Shown: piece by piece, positions 8,426-17,675 of the stretch
How the letters are laid out: every line of letters starts with the position of its first letter
How positions within the stretch are numbered: the first letter of the stretch is position 1
From: Candidatus Binatia bacterium
Lineage (GTDB): Bacteria > Desulfobacterota > Binatia > Bin18
Assembly (NCBI GenBank): GCA_022820725.1
Contig: JAJEFA010000007.1
Span: 471,215-535,214 of the forward strand
Direction: 5' to 3'
Length of the DNA: 64,000 nucleotides
The notes under the pieces: model-generated
Told to the model about the DNA's origin: nothing
The model's input: the letters and a program-made list of their open reading frames with translations, nothing else
Databases searched by the model: none
Program-made: the position numbers and the translations under genes

Positions 8426-9028
8426 ATTAGCGTTCAACTTGTCATCTTAGGGCTGTTATCCGAGAAGCCGTTTCATGGTTATGAACTGCGGCAGGAAGTC
8501 GAGCATCGGCTGTACGCCAAGTACATCAACCTGAGTGGCGGCTCGCTCTACTATAATCTCGGGCAGCTTGAACAGGCCGGCTATGTGGAAAAGACCAAAG
8601 TCGAGCAAAAGGGAAACTATCCGGCTCGGCAGGTCTACCAAATTACGTCGGCCGGCCAAGACCATTTACGGGACGAGTTGCGGCGTCAACTGTTCGACAC
8701 CGAAGAGCGAGCTAAGGTCTTTGACCCCTTGAACGCCGCGCTCGCCTTTGGTCATCTCCTTGATGACTCGGAACTGTGTGAGGCGCTCCAGAGCCAACTT
8801 GAATGGACCCACAGGCGGCTGGCCTGGGTCACCGAGCAGCAGGCCTACTGGAATGAGCAGGGTGTCACACTTCCGCAAGCCCAGATTATTGCGCATGGAT
8901 TGGCATATCTGAAAGGGGAGATTCATTGGCTTGAGGAATTCCTGGCCACAATCGATGGACACAACGGTCGGGGATTGAAGGCAGATGGACCAACTGGCGT
9001 CGCTTCTCCAGAAAGAGAAGCGATATAG
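8426..9028 (+). CDS. PadR family transcriptional regulator, apparent ATT start
   Basis: About 200 residues. The N-terminal winged helix is typical: SVQLVILGLLSEKPFHGYEL, then GGSLYYNLGQLEQAGYVEK, with the C-terminal helical dimerisation part. The domain needs to start at codon ATT 8426, because no ATG, GTG or TTG lies between the in-frame stop at 8402 and the conserved LGLLSE. A gggggt sequence sits 5 nt upstream of that ATT. The first standard start is inside the domain and would destroy the DNA-binding helix. The gene heads the TolQ-TolR-VWA-TPR group and probably controls it. Confidence 0.8.
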   Translation: MSVQLVILGLLSEKPFHGYELRQEVEHRLYAKYINLSGGSLYYNLGQLEQAGYVEKTKVEQKGNYPARQVYQITSAGQDHLRDELRRQLFDTEERAKVFDPLNAALAFGHLLDDSELCEALQSQLEWTHRRLAWVTEQQAYWNEQGVTLPQAQIIAHGLAYLKGEIHWLEEFLATIDGHNGRGLKADGPTGVASPEREAI

Positions 9029-9068
9029 AAAAAACGTAGAGACATCCCACATAAGAGGAGGGTTCAGA

Positions 9069-9713
9069 ATGGAAGGTTTAAGTGTTCTCGATATGATCCA
9101 GCAGGGGTGGTATATCACCTATCCCCTGATCATCATGTCGGTGGTTGTCATCACCATCATCTTTGAACGGATAGTTGCCCTACGCGGGTTGATCGGTGGG
9201 ACCTTGCAGATGGCCGGCGGTCTGGTTGGCGTCTTACAGAAGGGCGATTTTCAAGCAGCGATCACCTCCGCCGAGGAGCAGGCGGATAAACCGGCGGGCC
9301 GGATATTTCGAGATGTCCTTGCTCAACAAGAGGGCGAATCGCTCGAATATTTGTCTGAAATCATTGAGGACCGGCGCTTCGAGGAAATCGAGGCGCTCAA
9401 AGGCAGCATCTGGGTCCTGGGAACAGTCGGCGTGAGTGCGCCCTTCATTGGGCTACTCGGCACTGTCATCGGGATTATCAAATCCTTCACAAATATGGCG
9501 GTTGAGGGCAGTGGTGGTTTTGCTGTGGTTGCTGGTGGTATTTCTGAGGCCCTGGTTGCAACGGCTCTTGGTCTCGCAGTCGGGATCGTTGCGGTGGTCT
9601 TCTATAACTATTTTCATACCAAGCTCGAGCGGATCGAGGCGGCCACAACGATCAGCTCAGACCGTGTCCTCGAAGCAGTCCGCCTGGGGAGGAAAGCTCA
9701 TGGGAATGACTAA
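9069..9713 (+). CDS. TolQ/ExbB/MotA family proton-channel protein
   Basis: 214 residues from an ATG with gaggaggg 8 nt upstream. Three membrane spans are visible: about 18-38, 120-140 and 160-185. The conserved GTVGVSAPFIGLLGTVIGII segment matches the TolQ/ExbB channel helix. It would form the inner-membrane proton channel with the downstream TolR-like protein, with which it overlaps by 14 bp. No TolA, TolB or Pal gene is close, so the energised partner may be the VWA protein. Confidence 0.9.
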   Translation: MEGLSVLDMIQQGWYITYPLIIMSVVVITIIFERIVALRGLIGGTLQMAGGLVGVLQKGDFQAAITSAEEQADKPAGRIFRDVLAQQEGESLEYLSEIIEDRRFEEIEALKGSIWVLGTVGVSAPFIGLLGTVIGIIKSFTNMAVEGSGGFAVVAGGISEALVATALGLAVGIVAVVFYNYFHTKLERIEAATTISSDRVLEAVRLGRKAHGND

Positions 9714-10119
9714 CCCACGCAAGAAGAGCGGAAGTGGATCCGATATTATGGCCGAGATCAATATCGTTCCCTTGTGCGACATCTTTTTGGTGCTACTGAT
9801 CATCTTTATGGTGACAAGTGTGGCGATGGTTCAATCCGGCGCCGAGATTAACCTGCCCGAGGTGCAGGAAACTGAATCGGAGCCACGGCAGATTGTGATT
9901 ACGGTGACACCCCAAAAGGAAATCTTTGTGAACGCCAGACCGGTAACCATGGCCGATCTTGAGGTGGCCATTCGGGAGCAAGTCACCGCCAAGCCGGACG
10001 TCCCGGTTGTGCTCGAAGGGGATAAGGACGTCATTTTAGGAGAGGCGGTCAAGATTCTCTCCATTGCCCAACGAGCTGGAGCGGCTCAGGTCGCGATTGC
10101 TGCCAGACAGACCGGTTAA
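9700..10119 (+). CDS. TolR/ExbD family protein
   Basis: 139 residues with one N-terminal membrane helix. It carries the essential Asp at position 27 in PLCDIFLVLLIIFMV. The periplasmic domain follows, ending GAAQVAIAARQ. Start ATG 9700 has ggagg 7 nt upstream and overlaps the tolQ-like gene. Together the two make a proton-motive-force converter. Confidence 0.9.
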   Translation: MGMTNPRKKSGSGSDIMAEINIVPLCDIFLVLLIIFMVTSVAMVQSGAEINLPEVQETESEPRQIVITVTPQKEIFVNARPVTMADLEVAIREQVTAKPDVPVVLEGDKDVILGEAVKILSIAQRAGAAQVAIAARQTG

Positions 10120-10154
10120 GGAGCCCGTCACAATCGCTAAAGGAGGGAAGGGCC

Positions 10155-11396
10155 ATGGCTTCGCCCGAAGAGAACACAAAAACATCCGAGAGCACTTCCG
10201 TCGAGCGGAAAATCCAAGAGGATTTGTGGCTGTATCGAGGTGGGGGATTTAGCAGAAATGCGCGCTGGTTCGCTTTCTCGACGGCGGCCCATATTCTCAT
10301 TTTGTCCATCTTTGCCACCACGGCCGTGACCATCATGAAAGAGCCGGAAAAAATTCTGGTCAAGGCCCTGCCGCTCACGCAAGAAGAACTGGACGCCATG
10401 GCGGAAGAGGAGTTGCCGGACGATTGGGAAGGTGAACCCTCGCTTGAGGATATTCCCGGCATCCTGACCATGGAGGACCTCGCACCGAATAGGGCACGTC
10501 CAACCGGTCCGTCATCCACCGGTCCGCTCCAGGCCCCTATCCAACGGGCGGCGATTCCCGTCTTCTCGGGTATCGGGCCGGTGACGATTGAGGTCCAGCG
10601 CGTTGACAGTAGTTTTTCCGGTATCGACACCCAGCTCAGCGGTCTGGTTGGCGCGGGGGACCTCGGCGGGGGCGGAGGATTCGGCGACTATGGGCGGGGG
10701 CTGCGCAAGGTTGGTCTTGATGTCGCCCTGGTGATTGACGCAACAGACAGCATGCAGTTTGTGATCGATTCGGTGCGTGACCGCTTGACGAAGCTGGTAA
10801 CGTTATTGCGAAAGCTCGTCCCAACCTCCCGGATCGGTGTGGTGGCCTATCGGGACAGGGGCGAAGAATATGTCACAAAATGGGTTGACTTAAGTTTTTC
10901 CACACCCAAGCTCAAAGGCTTTTTAGCCAATCTACACTCTGACGGGGGCGGCGATTGGCCGGAAGCGGTGTATGAAGGCATGGACGCAGCCATGAATGAT
11001 TTGAGCTGGCGGAAACGCTCACGTCGGGTGGTCATTATCGCCGCCGGCTCACCGCCCCATCCGGAAAGCATGGGTAGCGTGCTGAGCTTGGCGCAAGGGT
11101 TCCAGGCGCGCGGTGGAGTAGTCAGCGTGATGGACCTGGCCGATAAGATGCACGAGGACTTTGAGTACGCGCTCTGGGAGCAGACCGGAAAAATTATGAA
11201 TGTCGCCTTTCAGCCAACGCCGTTGCCGAGTTTCTACCGTGAATTCCGGCATACCATGGCGTCTGTGGCCCGGGCCGGCGGGGGTGACTTTATCCCGCTG
11301 ACTGAGGAAAAGGCATTGACCAGGAACATCATCATTATGACCTTTGGTTCGCGCTGGGAAGTGGAGATGGCAAGATACTTACGGGACTTGGAGTAG
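10155..11396 (+). CDS. Membrane-anchored VWA-domain protein linked to TolQR
   Basis: 413 residues. A single membrane helix at about 38-60 is followed by an acidic, Pro-rich stretch (60-140), a Gly-rich linker (about 162-180) and a von Willebrand A domain from about 186. The metal site is DATDS (195-199). The topology (short cytoplasmic N-terminus, one helix, long periplasmic part) mirrors TonB/TolA, so it may be the moving part driven by the TolQR pair. A strong aggaggg precedes the ATG. No TonB box or TolA repeat is seen. Confidence 0.8.
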   Translation: MASPEENTKTSESTSVERKIQEDLWLYRGGGFSRNARWFAFSTAAHILILSIFATTAVTIMKEPEKILVKALPLTQEELDAMAEEELPDDWEGEPSLEDIPGILTMEDLAPNRARPTGPSSTGPLQAPIQRAAIPVFSGIGPVTIEVQRVDSSFSGIDTQLSGLVGAGDLGGGGGFGDYGRGLRKVGLDVALVIDATDSMQFVIDSVRDRLTKLVTLLRKLVPTSRIGVVAYRDRGEEYVTKWVDLSFSTPKLKGFLANLHSDGGGDWPEAVYEGMDAAMNDLSWRKRSRRVVIIAAGSPPHPESMGSVLSLAQGFQARGGVVSVMDLADKMHEDFEYALWEQTGKIMNVAFQPTPLPSFYREFRHTMASVARAGGGDFIPLTEEKALTRNIIIMTFGSRWEVEMARYLRDLE

Positions 11397-11539
11397 AATG
11401 CAGTCCGGTGGTTGATATAGTGTGATACCAGAAAACCCTGTAGGCAAGCGTTTCTCTTCGTGCAGGTGGGGACGGACGGCGGGAGCTCTGAACGCAAAGC
11501 CATGATGTAAGAGATAGGGTTGAAAAAGGAGTGTTAAGC

Positions 11540-13942
11540 GTGCGGCGTCTGGTTTCCATTGTCGGTATGATCTCTCTGAGCCTGACCCTGGGCTGGTTGA
11601 ACTCCGAGGTCGAGGCGGCGTCTATTGCTGAACTCTCTACCAAGGCGAAGCAGGCCCGGGGCAAGGCCAATGCGCTCAAGCAGGGGAGTTGGGATGCGCA
11701 GGCCAAGTTGCAAGCCATTCAAATCCTGGGTCCGGTTGCCCTAGAGTTTGTTGCGCTCCCCAATTTGGCCCAAGCAGTTAAAACCCCAGCAAGCAAAAAA
11801 GCCATTCGCGATATCTACGAGACGCTCCAGGGTCCGCTCGACGATATCTATACCGGTAGCTTCAAGCGTGTTGACCAGATGACGCAGGATGTTATTGCGC
11901 GGGATGGCGACCTGGAGGCCGTGCAGGACTCACAGGAGTACCGCGCCGAACAGGGGGTGGCTGCGCGCGCTTTATATTTCTTGAACTGGCTGAACTACAT
12001 CGGCTCGTTCACGTTCGATGGGAAGAAAAAGGAAACCCTGCTGACCAAAGCCATGAACGGCTTTGGTGAATTCGCGGTTGGCGATCAGGCCTCACGGCTC
12101 AAGAACGAGAGTCTGTTCGGCCGGGCGCTGAGCGAGCGCGAACTCGAGAAGTTTGACTGGGCCATACGGGATTTTGAACTGCTGCTCAAACAGCCCGGCG
12201 TGTCTGCCGATATGAAACGAAAGGCCCAGAGGTCGCTGGAGCAGACGCGGCGCTATGCTAAGCGTGGCGGGAAGGGCCAACCTTCTCCGACGGAATTGGC
12301 GCAAGCCCAGTTCCAGCAGGCAAAAAACATTGCCAAGCAGAGTAGAAATGCGAGCGGCAAGAAGCGTAGCCAGTTGCGCGGTCAACTCCTGGCCCTGATT
12401 CTTGAACTTCGCAAGGCCGGCGGGAAGTGGCAGGACCGAGCCGACGCGTTGATACAGGCAGAGCTGACGCGCGAGGAAGAACTCGTCCTCGCCGAGCAGG
12501 AAAACCCGTTTCCGCCCTGGTTAAAGGCCAAGGAGCATATGCAGAAACGGCGCTTTGCCAAAGCGGTTCCTTTTCTTGAGGAAGTCATTGCTTCAAACGA
12601 CCCCAACGCCGCCGTGTATCAGACAGACGCGCAATACTACCTTGGCGTCGGGCTGTATGAACAACGTCGCTATCGACAAGCCATCAACACCCTGGACACC
12701 TTCCTCAGCAACGGGGGGGCAAAGACCAAGCACGCGGCTGACGCGGAATACTTTCAGTTCAAGTCGGCGGAGTCGTTATACGCACGGGACCAAAGTGCAC
12801 AGAACGGGAGGCTGTATGTACAGGCGATTCGCGACTTCGCACGGAAATATCCCAGGCACCGATCCATCTACGAAGCCCACTTCCGGCTGGGTGAGTATTA
12901 CCAGGAGCAAGAGGAGTATTTGAGAGCAGCCGATGCGTATAAAAAGGTGCGCGGTGCGCCGGCGTTCCGGGTGCGCGCCGACTATGCCACGCTCCAGTCG
13001 TACTTCGAGGTTCTGCACGCGATTGAAGACGGCGATACCAGTAGTGGGCTGAGTGAAGACGAACTCCGTCAGCGGATTGGAACCAGCCTGGACGCCTACT
13101 GGAAGAACAGTGCTACGCTGGCTAAGAGCAGTCCCAGACTGGTGAAGCGGGACCCCTATCGCGAATATCCGGGCAAGGTCAGCGTGATGCACGCGGTCTA
13201 TTTGAGCCACGATATGGACGCCAACGCCGAACAGATCGTTTCTTTTCTGGAAGGCTTTGAAGAGAAATATCCGAAGCAGCCTGAGGCGTTTGAAACCGTT
13301 GCCCGGACTCGGCTGGTCGCCCTGCAAAAGACCGGACGCTATGCCGAGCTCGCCAGAGACGTGGACACGATTTTAGAGCGCTATCAGGCCGACAAACAAG
13401 AAGAACTCCTGGCCGGCCTGGCCGGCGTGCTGGAAAAAGACATTCGGACGCTCCGCCGTCAGGATGATAAAGACAACGAACTTATTGCCAAGCAGACGCT
13501 GGCGCGTCTGCATGAAGCCTGGCTCAAGAACGATGGCGAATTTGCGGAGGATCAGTCCCCGGATCGCTTCCACTATGATCTCGCTCAGCTCTATCTCGAC
13601 ACCCAGCAATACGACAAGGCTGAGATTATCTATAAAGACCTGGAACAAAAGCAGGGTGCCTATGCGCTGGTCGCCATTGTCGGGTTGGCCCAGGTCTCTG
13701 AGGTGCGGGGGGATAAAAAACGGGCGCTTTCCCTGTGGGAGGCCATGCTCAAGGGTACCCAGGTTGGTGACCCGCTATGGTTTCGCGGGACGTTTGAAGT
13801 GGCCCGGCTGAATGACACTCTCGGTAATGCGGACCAAGCCTGTAAGGTGGTCAGTAGCGCTCAGAGGATGCTGAAACGGCTTGGTGATGCCAGTCTCAAG
13901 ACCAAAATTCAGGACTTTGCCAGCCAAACGTGTGGGGCGTAA
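11540..13942 (+). CDS. Large secreted TPR-repeat protein
   Basis: About 800 residues. The GTG at 11540 is preferred because aaggag lies 8 nt upstream; a GTG at 11531 is too close to it. A signal peptide ends near EVEAASIAEL. Many helical pairs of tetratricopeptide type follow, for example QYYLGVGLYEQRRYRQAINT, AHFRLGEYYQEQEEYLRAAD and LAQLYLDTQQYDKAEIIY, so it is probably a periplasmic scaffold. It is the last gene of the TolQ-TolR-VWA group. Confidence 0.8.
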   Translation: MRRLVSIVGMISLSLTLGWLNSEVEAASIAELSTKAKQARGKANALKQGSWDAQAKLQAIQILGPVALEFVALPNLAQAVKTPASKKAIRDIYETLQGPLDDIYTGSFKRVDQMTQDVIARDGDLEAVQDSQEYRAEQGVAARALYFLNWLNYIGSFTFDGKKKETLLTKAMNGFGEFAVGDQASRLKNESLFGRALSERELEKFDWAIRDFELLLKQPGVSADMKRKAQRSLEQTRRYAKRGGKGQPSPTELAQAQFQQAKNIAKQSRNASGKKRSQLRGQLLALILELRKAGGKWQDRADALIQAELTREEELVLAEQENPFPPWLKAKEHMQKRRFAKAVPFLEEVIASNDPNAAVYQTDAQYYLGVGLYEQRRYRQAINTLDTFLSNGGAKTKHAADAEYFQFKSAESLYARDQSAQNGRLYVQAIRDFARKYPRHRSIYEAHFRLGEYYQEQEEYLRAADAYKKVRGAPAFRVRADYATLQSYFEVLHAIEDGDTSSGLSEDELRQRIGTSLDAYWKNSATLAKSSPRLVKRDPYREYPGKVSVMHAVYLSHDMDANAEQIVSFLEGFEEKYPKQPEAFETVARTRLVALQKTGRYAELARDVDTILERYQADKQEELLAGLAGVLEKDIRTLRRQDDKDNELIAKQTLARLHEAWLKNDGEFAEDQSPDRFHYDLAQLYLDTQQYDKAEIIYKDLEQKQGAYALVAIVGLAQVSEVRGDKKRALSLWEAMLKGTQVGDPLWFRGTFEVARLNDTLGNADQACKVVSSAQRMLKRLGDASLKTKIQDFASQTCGA

Positions 13943-13969
13943 CGTCTCTTTACTTATTGTCGTTTTCCG

Positions 13970-13991
13970 AGGGGCACGCTAGCGTGCCCCT
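13970..13991 (+). terminator. Palindromic terminator after the TPR gene
   Basis: A perfect 22-bp palindrome lies 27 bp after the TPR stop codon, with arms AGGGGCACGCT and AGCGTGCCCCT. It is followed by a T-rich run (ttgctctt). It fits an intrinsic terminator for the TolQR group. Confidence 0.6.
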
Positions 13992-14024
13992 TTGCTCTTC
14001 TGTCTCAGAGGAAAGTCTCGACTC

Positions 14025-16340
14025 ATGAAAATCGCTGAAAATCCACGCTCCGCCTTCCACTGGGGCGGCTATGCCCCCCGGGTCACGGAGGGTCGTTTGG
14101 TCGCCATGGATGCCACGCCCGAAGACCCGGACCCATCTCCCCTGGGGCGTTCCTATGTAGAGGCCGTCAATGACGCGCTCCGTATCCGCCAACCTATGGT
14201 GCGGGAGGGCTGGCTCAGGAACGGCCCGGGCAGCGGTACTCGTGGGGGCGAGCCTTTTGTCGCACTCAGTTGGGAGCGGGCGCTTGATCTTGTGTCCGTT
14301 GAACTCGAACGTATCCGGAGCACATTCAGCAACCGGGCGATTTATGCCGGCTCGTACGGCTGGGGCAGTGCCGGTTCCTTCCATTTCCCCCAAGGACAAC
14401 TGCATCGCTTCCTCAATCTCTTCGGTGGCTTTGTCCGTTCCATCAACACCTACAGTCATGCCGCGGCCGATGTGGCCATGCCCTATATTGCCGGGAATTT
14501 TTTTCGTCTGCTGGTCGAACAGGCCTCGTGGCAGGCGATTGCCCAACATTCCGAGCTTGTGGTGGCATTTGGCGGAATGCCCCTCAAAAACGCCCAGGTA
14601 GCCTATGGCGGAGTGGCCCGGCATCGAACGCGGGAGGGCCTGGAGGCCTGTCGGCAGGCAGGTGTCGAATTCCTGAATATCGGTCCGGTGAAGAACGACG
14701 CGGCCGACTTTCTGCGGGCCGAATGGCTGACCCCGCGCCCCAATACCGACGTGGCGCTGATGCTCGGGCTGGCTCATACTCTGGTCAAAGAGGGGCTGAC
14801 CGATTTTGAATTCCTGACGCGACACTGTGTCGGCTTTGAAAAATTTCGACCGTATCTCATGGGCGAAAGTGATGGACAGCCCAAGGATGCGCACTGGGCG
14901 GCTGATATCACTGGCCTGAAGGCTGAGACGATTATCGCGCTGGCCCGGCGTATGGCCACCAAGCGCACGCTGATCACGATAGCCTGGTCCCTCCAACGGG
15001 CGGATCATGGCGAGCAGAGCTATTGGATGGCAATCACACTGGCCGCCATGTTGGGACAGATCGGACTCCCCGGCGGAGGGTTTGGCTATGGCTACTCGTC
15101 CGTCGCTACGGTCGGAAACCCGTCCTCTCGTATTCCCTGGGCCACACTCGACCGTTGTGCCCACCCGGTTGACGACGTCATCCCGGTTGCCAGGATTGCC
15201 GACCTGTTGCTGAATCCGAACACGGAATTCGATTATAACGGACGCCGGGCGACCTATCCTGATATTCGCCTGATCTACTGGGTCGGCGGCAACGTCTTCC
15301 ATCACCATCAGGACTTGAACCGCCTGCTACGGGCCTGGCAAAAGCCGGAAACCATTATCGTCCATGAACCATGGTGGACACCCATGGCCCGCCACGCGGA
15401 TATCATCCTCCCGGCAACGACCCCGCTCGAACGCAACGATATGGTCTGCACGCCCCGCGACGGCTTTATCGTGGCCAATAAACAGGCGGTAGAGCCGGTC
15501 GGCGGGGCACGGAACGATCATGATATTTTTGCGGACCTGGCCGAGCGCCTTGGCTTCCGGGAAGGGTTTACCGAAGGACGAGATGAAGCCGGTTGGCTGC
15601 GCCATCTCTATGCGCTCTCCCGCGAACGGGCGAAGGAATATGGTTTTACCCTGCCTGGCTTTGAGCAGTTTTGGGCAGACGGTTATTTTGAACTGCCACC
15701 CCCATCTGAGCCCCAGCCTTTTCTGTCGGCCTTTCGGTCTGATCCCGATGCCCATCCGTTAGATACGCCGTCCGGGAGGATTGAGCTCTGGTCAGAACGG
15801 ATTGCCTCGTATCACTACGACGATTGTCCGCCTCACCCGACCTGGATGGAACCTGTCGAATGGCTGGGGAATGAGAAAGCCGTATCCTATCCCCTCCACC
15901 TGATTTCCAATCAGCCGGTCGGGCGTCTGCACAGCCAACTCGATCAAGGGTCGGTCAGTCGCAGTTCAAAAGTCGCCGAACGTGAGCCCTTGTGGATCCA
16001 TCCGGTCGATGCCCAGGCGCGTGGGCTCAGCGAGGGCGATATTGTCCGGGTCTTTAATGACCGGGGGCAATGTCTGGCCGGGGTGCGCATTACCGCCAAT
16101 ATCCAACAGAGCGTGGTCCAGCTTCCCACGGGAGCGTGGTATGACCCGCTCGAACCAGGACTGCCGGGGTCATTGGAAAAACACGGCAACCCAAATGTCC
16201 TCACTTTGGACAAAGGCACGTCAAAGCTGGGTCAGGGGCCCAGTGCGCACACGACTTTGGTTCAGGTCGAACGCTACCAGGGCGACCCACCGCCCGTGAC
16301 CGCGTTTATGCCACCGGAAATTCGCCGGGACGACGCTTGA
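14025..16340 (+). CDS. Molybdopterin-dependent S/N-oxide reductase family protein (BisC/TorA-like)
   Basis: 771 residues of the DMSO reductase family, closest in layout to biotin sulfoxide/TMAO reductases. No N-terminal Cys cluster for Fe-S and no Tat signal is present, so it is probably cytoplasmic. YSHAAADVAMPYIAG supplies a Ser in the molybdenum-ligand position. Cofactor-binding segments include LPGGGFGYGY and HEPWWTPMARHADIILPAT. The C-terminal domain has ISNQPVGRLHSQ. The start at 14025 has agaggaaag upstream. Substrate unknown. It stands alone with no partner subunit. Confidence 0.88.
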   Translation: MKIAENPRSAFHWGGYAPRVTEGRLVAMDATPEDPDPSPLGRSYVEAVNDALRIRQPMVREGWLRNGPGSGTRGGEPFVALSWERALDLVSVELERIRSTFSNRAIYAGSYGWGSAGSFHFPQGQLHRFLNLFGGFVRSINTYSHAAADVAMPYIAGNFFRLLVEQASWQAIAQHSELVVAFGGMPLKNAQVAYGGVARHRTREGLEACRQAGVEFLNIGPVKNDAADFLRAEWLTPRPNTDVALMLGLAHTLVKEGLTDFEFLTRHCVGFEKFRPYLMGESDGQPKDAHWAADITGLKAETIIALARRMATKRTLITIAWSLQRADHGEQSYWMAITLAAMLGQIGLPGGGFGYGYSSVATVGNPSSRIPWATLDRCAHPVDDVIPVARIADLLLNPNTEFDYNGRRATYPDIRLIYWVGGNVFHHHQDLNRLLRAWQKPETIIVHEPWWTPMARHADIILPATTPLERNDMVCTPRDGFIVANKQAVEPVGGARNDHDIFADLAERLGFREGFTEGRDEAGWLRHLYALSRERAKEYGFTLPGFEQFWADGYFELPPPSEPQPFLSAFRSDPDAHPLDTPSGRIELWSERIASYHYDDCPPHPTWMEPVEWLGNEKAVSYPLHLISNQPVGRLHSQLDQGSVSRSSKVAEREPLWIHPVDAQARGLSEGDIVRVFNDRGQCLAGVRITANIQQSVVQLPTGAWYDPLEPGLPGSLEKHGNPNVLTLDKGTSKLGQGPSAHTTLVQVERYQGDPPPVTAFMPPEIRRDDA

Positions 16341-16347
16341 GAGCGGC

Positions 16348-16692
16348 TTACGAAAATCGCTCCCAGGCGGCTTGCCGACTCACCCCGAGGGCCTTTCCGA
16401 TTTGCGTCCAGGTGATCCCTCTCTGACGCAGGGTCTGTACATGCTGCTTGAGGATGTCTGCTACTGAGTGAACGGTGGCAGCCGCCGGGCGTAAGATGCG
16501 CAGGAGTTCATCATCGGTGAGGACATCCCAGCCTGGAAAGGCTGGCCTTGGTTCGCCGGCCAAGATCTTATTACACACCTCCACACACCCATCGCAAATA
16601 TGGACCCCCGGCCCACCAATGAGTTTTGCGACAGCGTCAGAGTCCTTCCGGCAAAACGAACAGAAAAGCAGATCCTTCTCAGTGGTTCCCAT
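16348..16692 (-). CDS. ClpX-type zinc finger fused to a helix-turn-helix
   Basis: 114 residues. The N-terminal 45 residues match the C4 zinc-binding domain of ClpX: Cys 11 and 14, then Cys 33 and 36, with [13 protein letters not shown]. Instead of the AAA+ domain, it continues into a DNA-binding-like helix-turn-helix near the end ([18 protein letters not shown]). Such a protein could sense or dock like ClpX and bind DNA. Its start overlaps the stop of the shorter zinc-finger gene by 14 bp. A regulatory role at the double operator upstream is inferred. Confidence 0.75.
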   Translation of the reverse strand: MGTTEKDLLFCSFCRKDSDAVAKLIGGPGVHICDGCVEVCNKILAGEPRPAFPGWDVLTDDELLRILRPAAATVHSVADILKQHVQTLRQRGITWTQIGKALGVSRQAAWERFS

Positions 16693-16867
16693 GACAGTCA
16701 CTAGGATGGGGCGAGGCGGTCTTGCCGCCCAATATCTTGTTACACACATCTACGCAGGCGTCACAAATATAGACCCCCGGCCCACCAATGAGCTTGTTCA
16801 CGGTCTCTGAATCTCTTCGGCAGAAGGAGCAGGAAAGGCGAGGTTTCTTTTTTGCACGTGCTCGCAT
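16679..16867 (-). CDS. Short ClpX-type zinc-finger protein
   Basis: 62 residues made almost only of the ClpX C4 zinc domain: basic N-terminus, CSFC at 13-16, [13 protein letters not shown] ending at 38. The first 40 residues are clearly homologous to the next gene, so the pair arose by duplication. gaggagg lies 7-8 nt upstream of the ATG. The tail past residue 48 is unlike any known domain. Confidence 0.75.
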   Translation of the reverse strand: MRARAKKKPRLSCSFCRRDSETVNKLIGGPGVYICDACVDVCNKILGGKTASPHPSDCHGNH

Positions 16868-16890
16868 AGCAGCCTCCTCATGATGAATAC

Positions 16891-16935
16891 GTCAAGGATA
16901 TCTTGACGATTGAACCTTGTCAAGGCATCCTTGAC
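16891..16935 (-). promoter_or_regulatory. Promoter with two palindromic operators before the zinc-finger genes
   Basis: Two 17-bp inverted repeats of the form GTCAAGG-N-ATCCTTGAC sit at 16891-16907 (one mismatch) and 16919-16935. On the minus strand a -35 TTGACA (16923-16918) and a -10 TATCCT (16900-16895) are 17 bp apart. One operator covers each box, and they are 28 bp apart centre to centre. This is a textbook layout for repression, likely by the HTH protein encoded in the operon. Confidence 0.65.
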
Positions 16936-17035
16936 ATCATTCTGCTGCGTCGCACTGGCAAGCCGGTGACGGGTTTTCGGCGTGCTGCTACCGAGCGTCC
17001 TGATGCGATCGAAGCAAAGGCCCACGGACCGAACA

Positions 17036-17596
17036 TTAGAAGTCTATACTAAACCCCTCGTTCGCCTGGGTGCGTTCTTCAATGAGAAAACCCCGTGCGC
17101 CTGTGTAGGAGCCAGGTGGGAAAGAGAGATAGCCACGGATTTCCGCACCGGGCGCAATGGTCTGATCCGTGAGGACAGGAGTCGGGTCGTCTTCGCTTGC
17201 TTCCAACGGTCTCACCCGTTCGCCAGACTCGGCACGTAACGAGACCTTATTGGCTTTGATCAGATAGGCGCGGTCGGTCCCGTTGTTAATCCTCACTTCC
17301 ACCACAAAATTTTCACTGTCCCGGGCGCGCTCCCACCTGTCGTCCGCGGCTCTACGCATGTCGTCCGTGGTCCTGCGCATGGCGGACGAACCTCTGCCCG
17401 GCGGGACGACGATCTCCGGGGCTATTGCGTTTAATGGCCGGACCTGGACTTCCACATTCTGCGGCTGAGCCTGAAGAAGGGATTCAGGAAAGACAGACAA
17501 GACGCAGAACCCGAGTACAATCAGACCAGAGCGGTAGACAAAACGCCGGCGAGAAAGCCTAGCCGTGGTTGAGCGGAGAGTTTTCAAAGCTCTCAT
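17036..17596 (-). CDS. Secreted protein of unknown function
   Basis: 186 residues. A basic N-terminus, a hydrophobic stretch and LLQAQPQ suggest a signal peptide of about 44 residues. A charged helical segment (about 70-92, rich in Arg and Asp) precedes a beta-rich domain with NFVVEVRINNGTDRAYLI and IAPGAEIRGYLSFPPG. That resembles extracellular immunoglobulin-like or DUF4352-type folds, but no firm family can be named. aagga precedes the ATG. Confidence 0.65.
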   Translation of the reverse strand: MRALKTLRSTTARLSRRRFVYRSGLIVLGFCVLSVFPESLLQAQPQNVEVQVRPLNAIAPEIVVPPGRGSSAMRRTTDDMRRAADDRWERARDSENFVVEVRINNGTDRAYLIKANKVSLRAESGERVRPLEASEDDPTPVLTDQTIAPGAEIRGYLSFPPGSYTGARGFLIEERTQANEGFSIDF

Positions 17597-17675
17597 AGCG
17601 GTATCCTTAATCGTTTTGGAAAATCCTTAATGAAATTCTTGTAAGCAGCCATAGCAGCCTCAATTTTGCATACGT

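Noticed and set aside
8426..13942. TolQ/TolR group as a Zorya-like defence system
   Set aside because: Zorya needs a MotA/ExbB-like ZorA with a long tail, an OmpA-type ZorB and helicase/nuclease partners. Here TolR is short without OmpA domain, and VWA and TPR proteins follow instead.
13950..15308. Long open frame opposite the molybdopterin oxidoreductase
   Set aside because: It mirrors a strongly supported gene, has no recognisable domain and no ribosome site.
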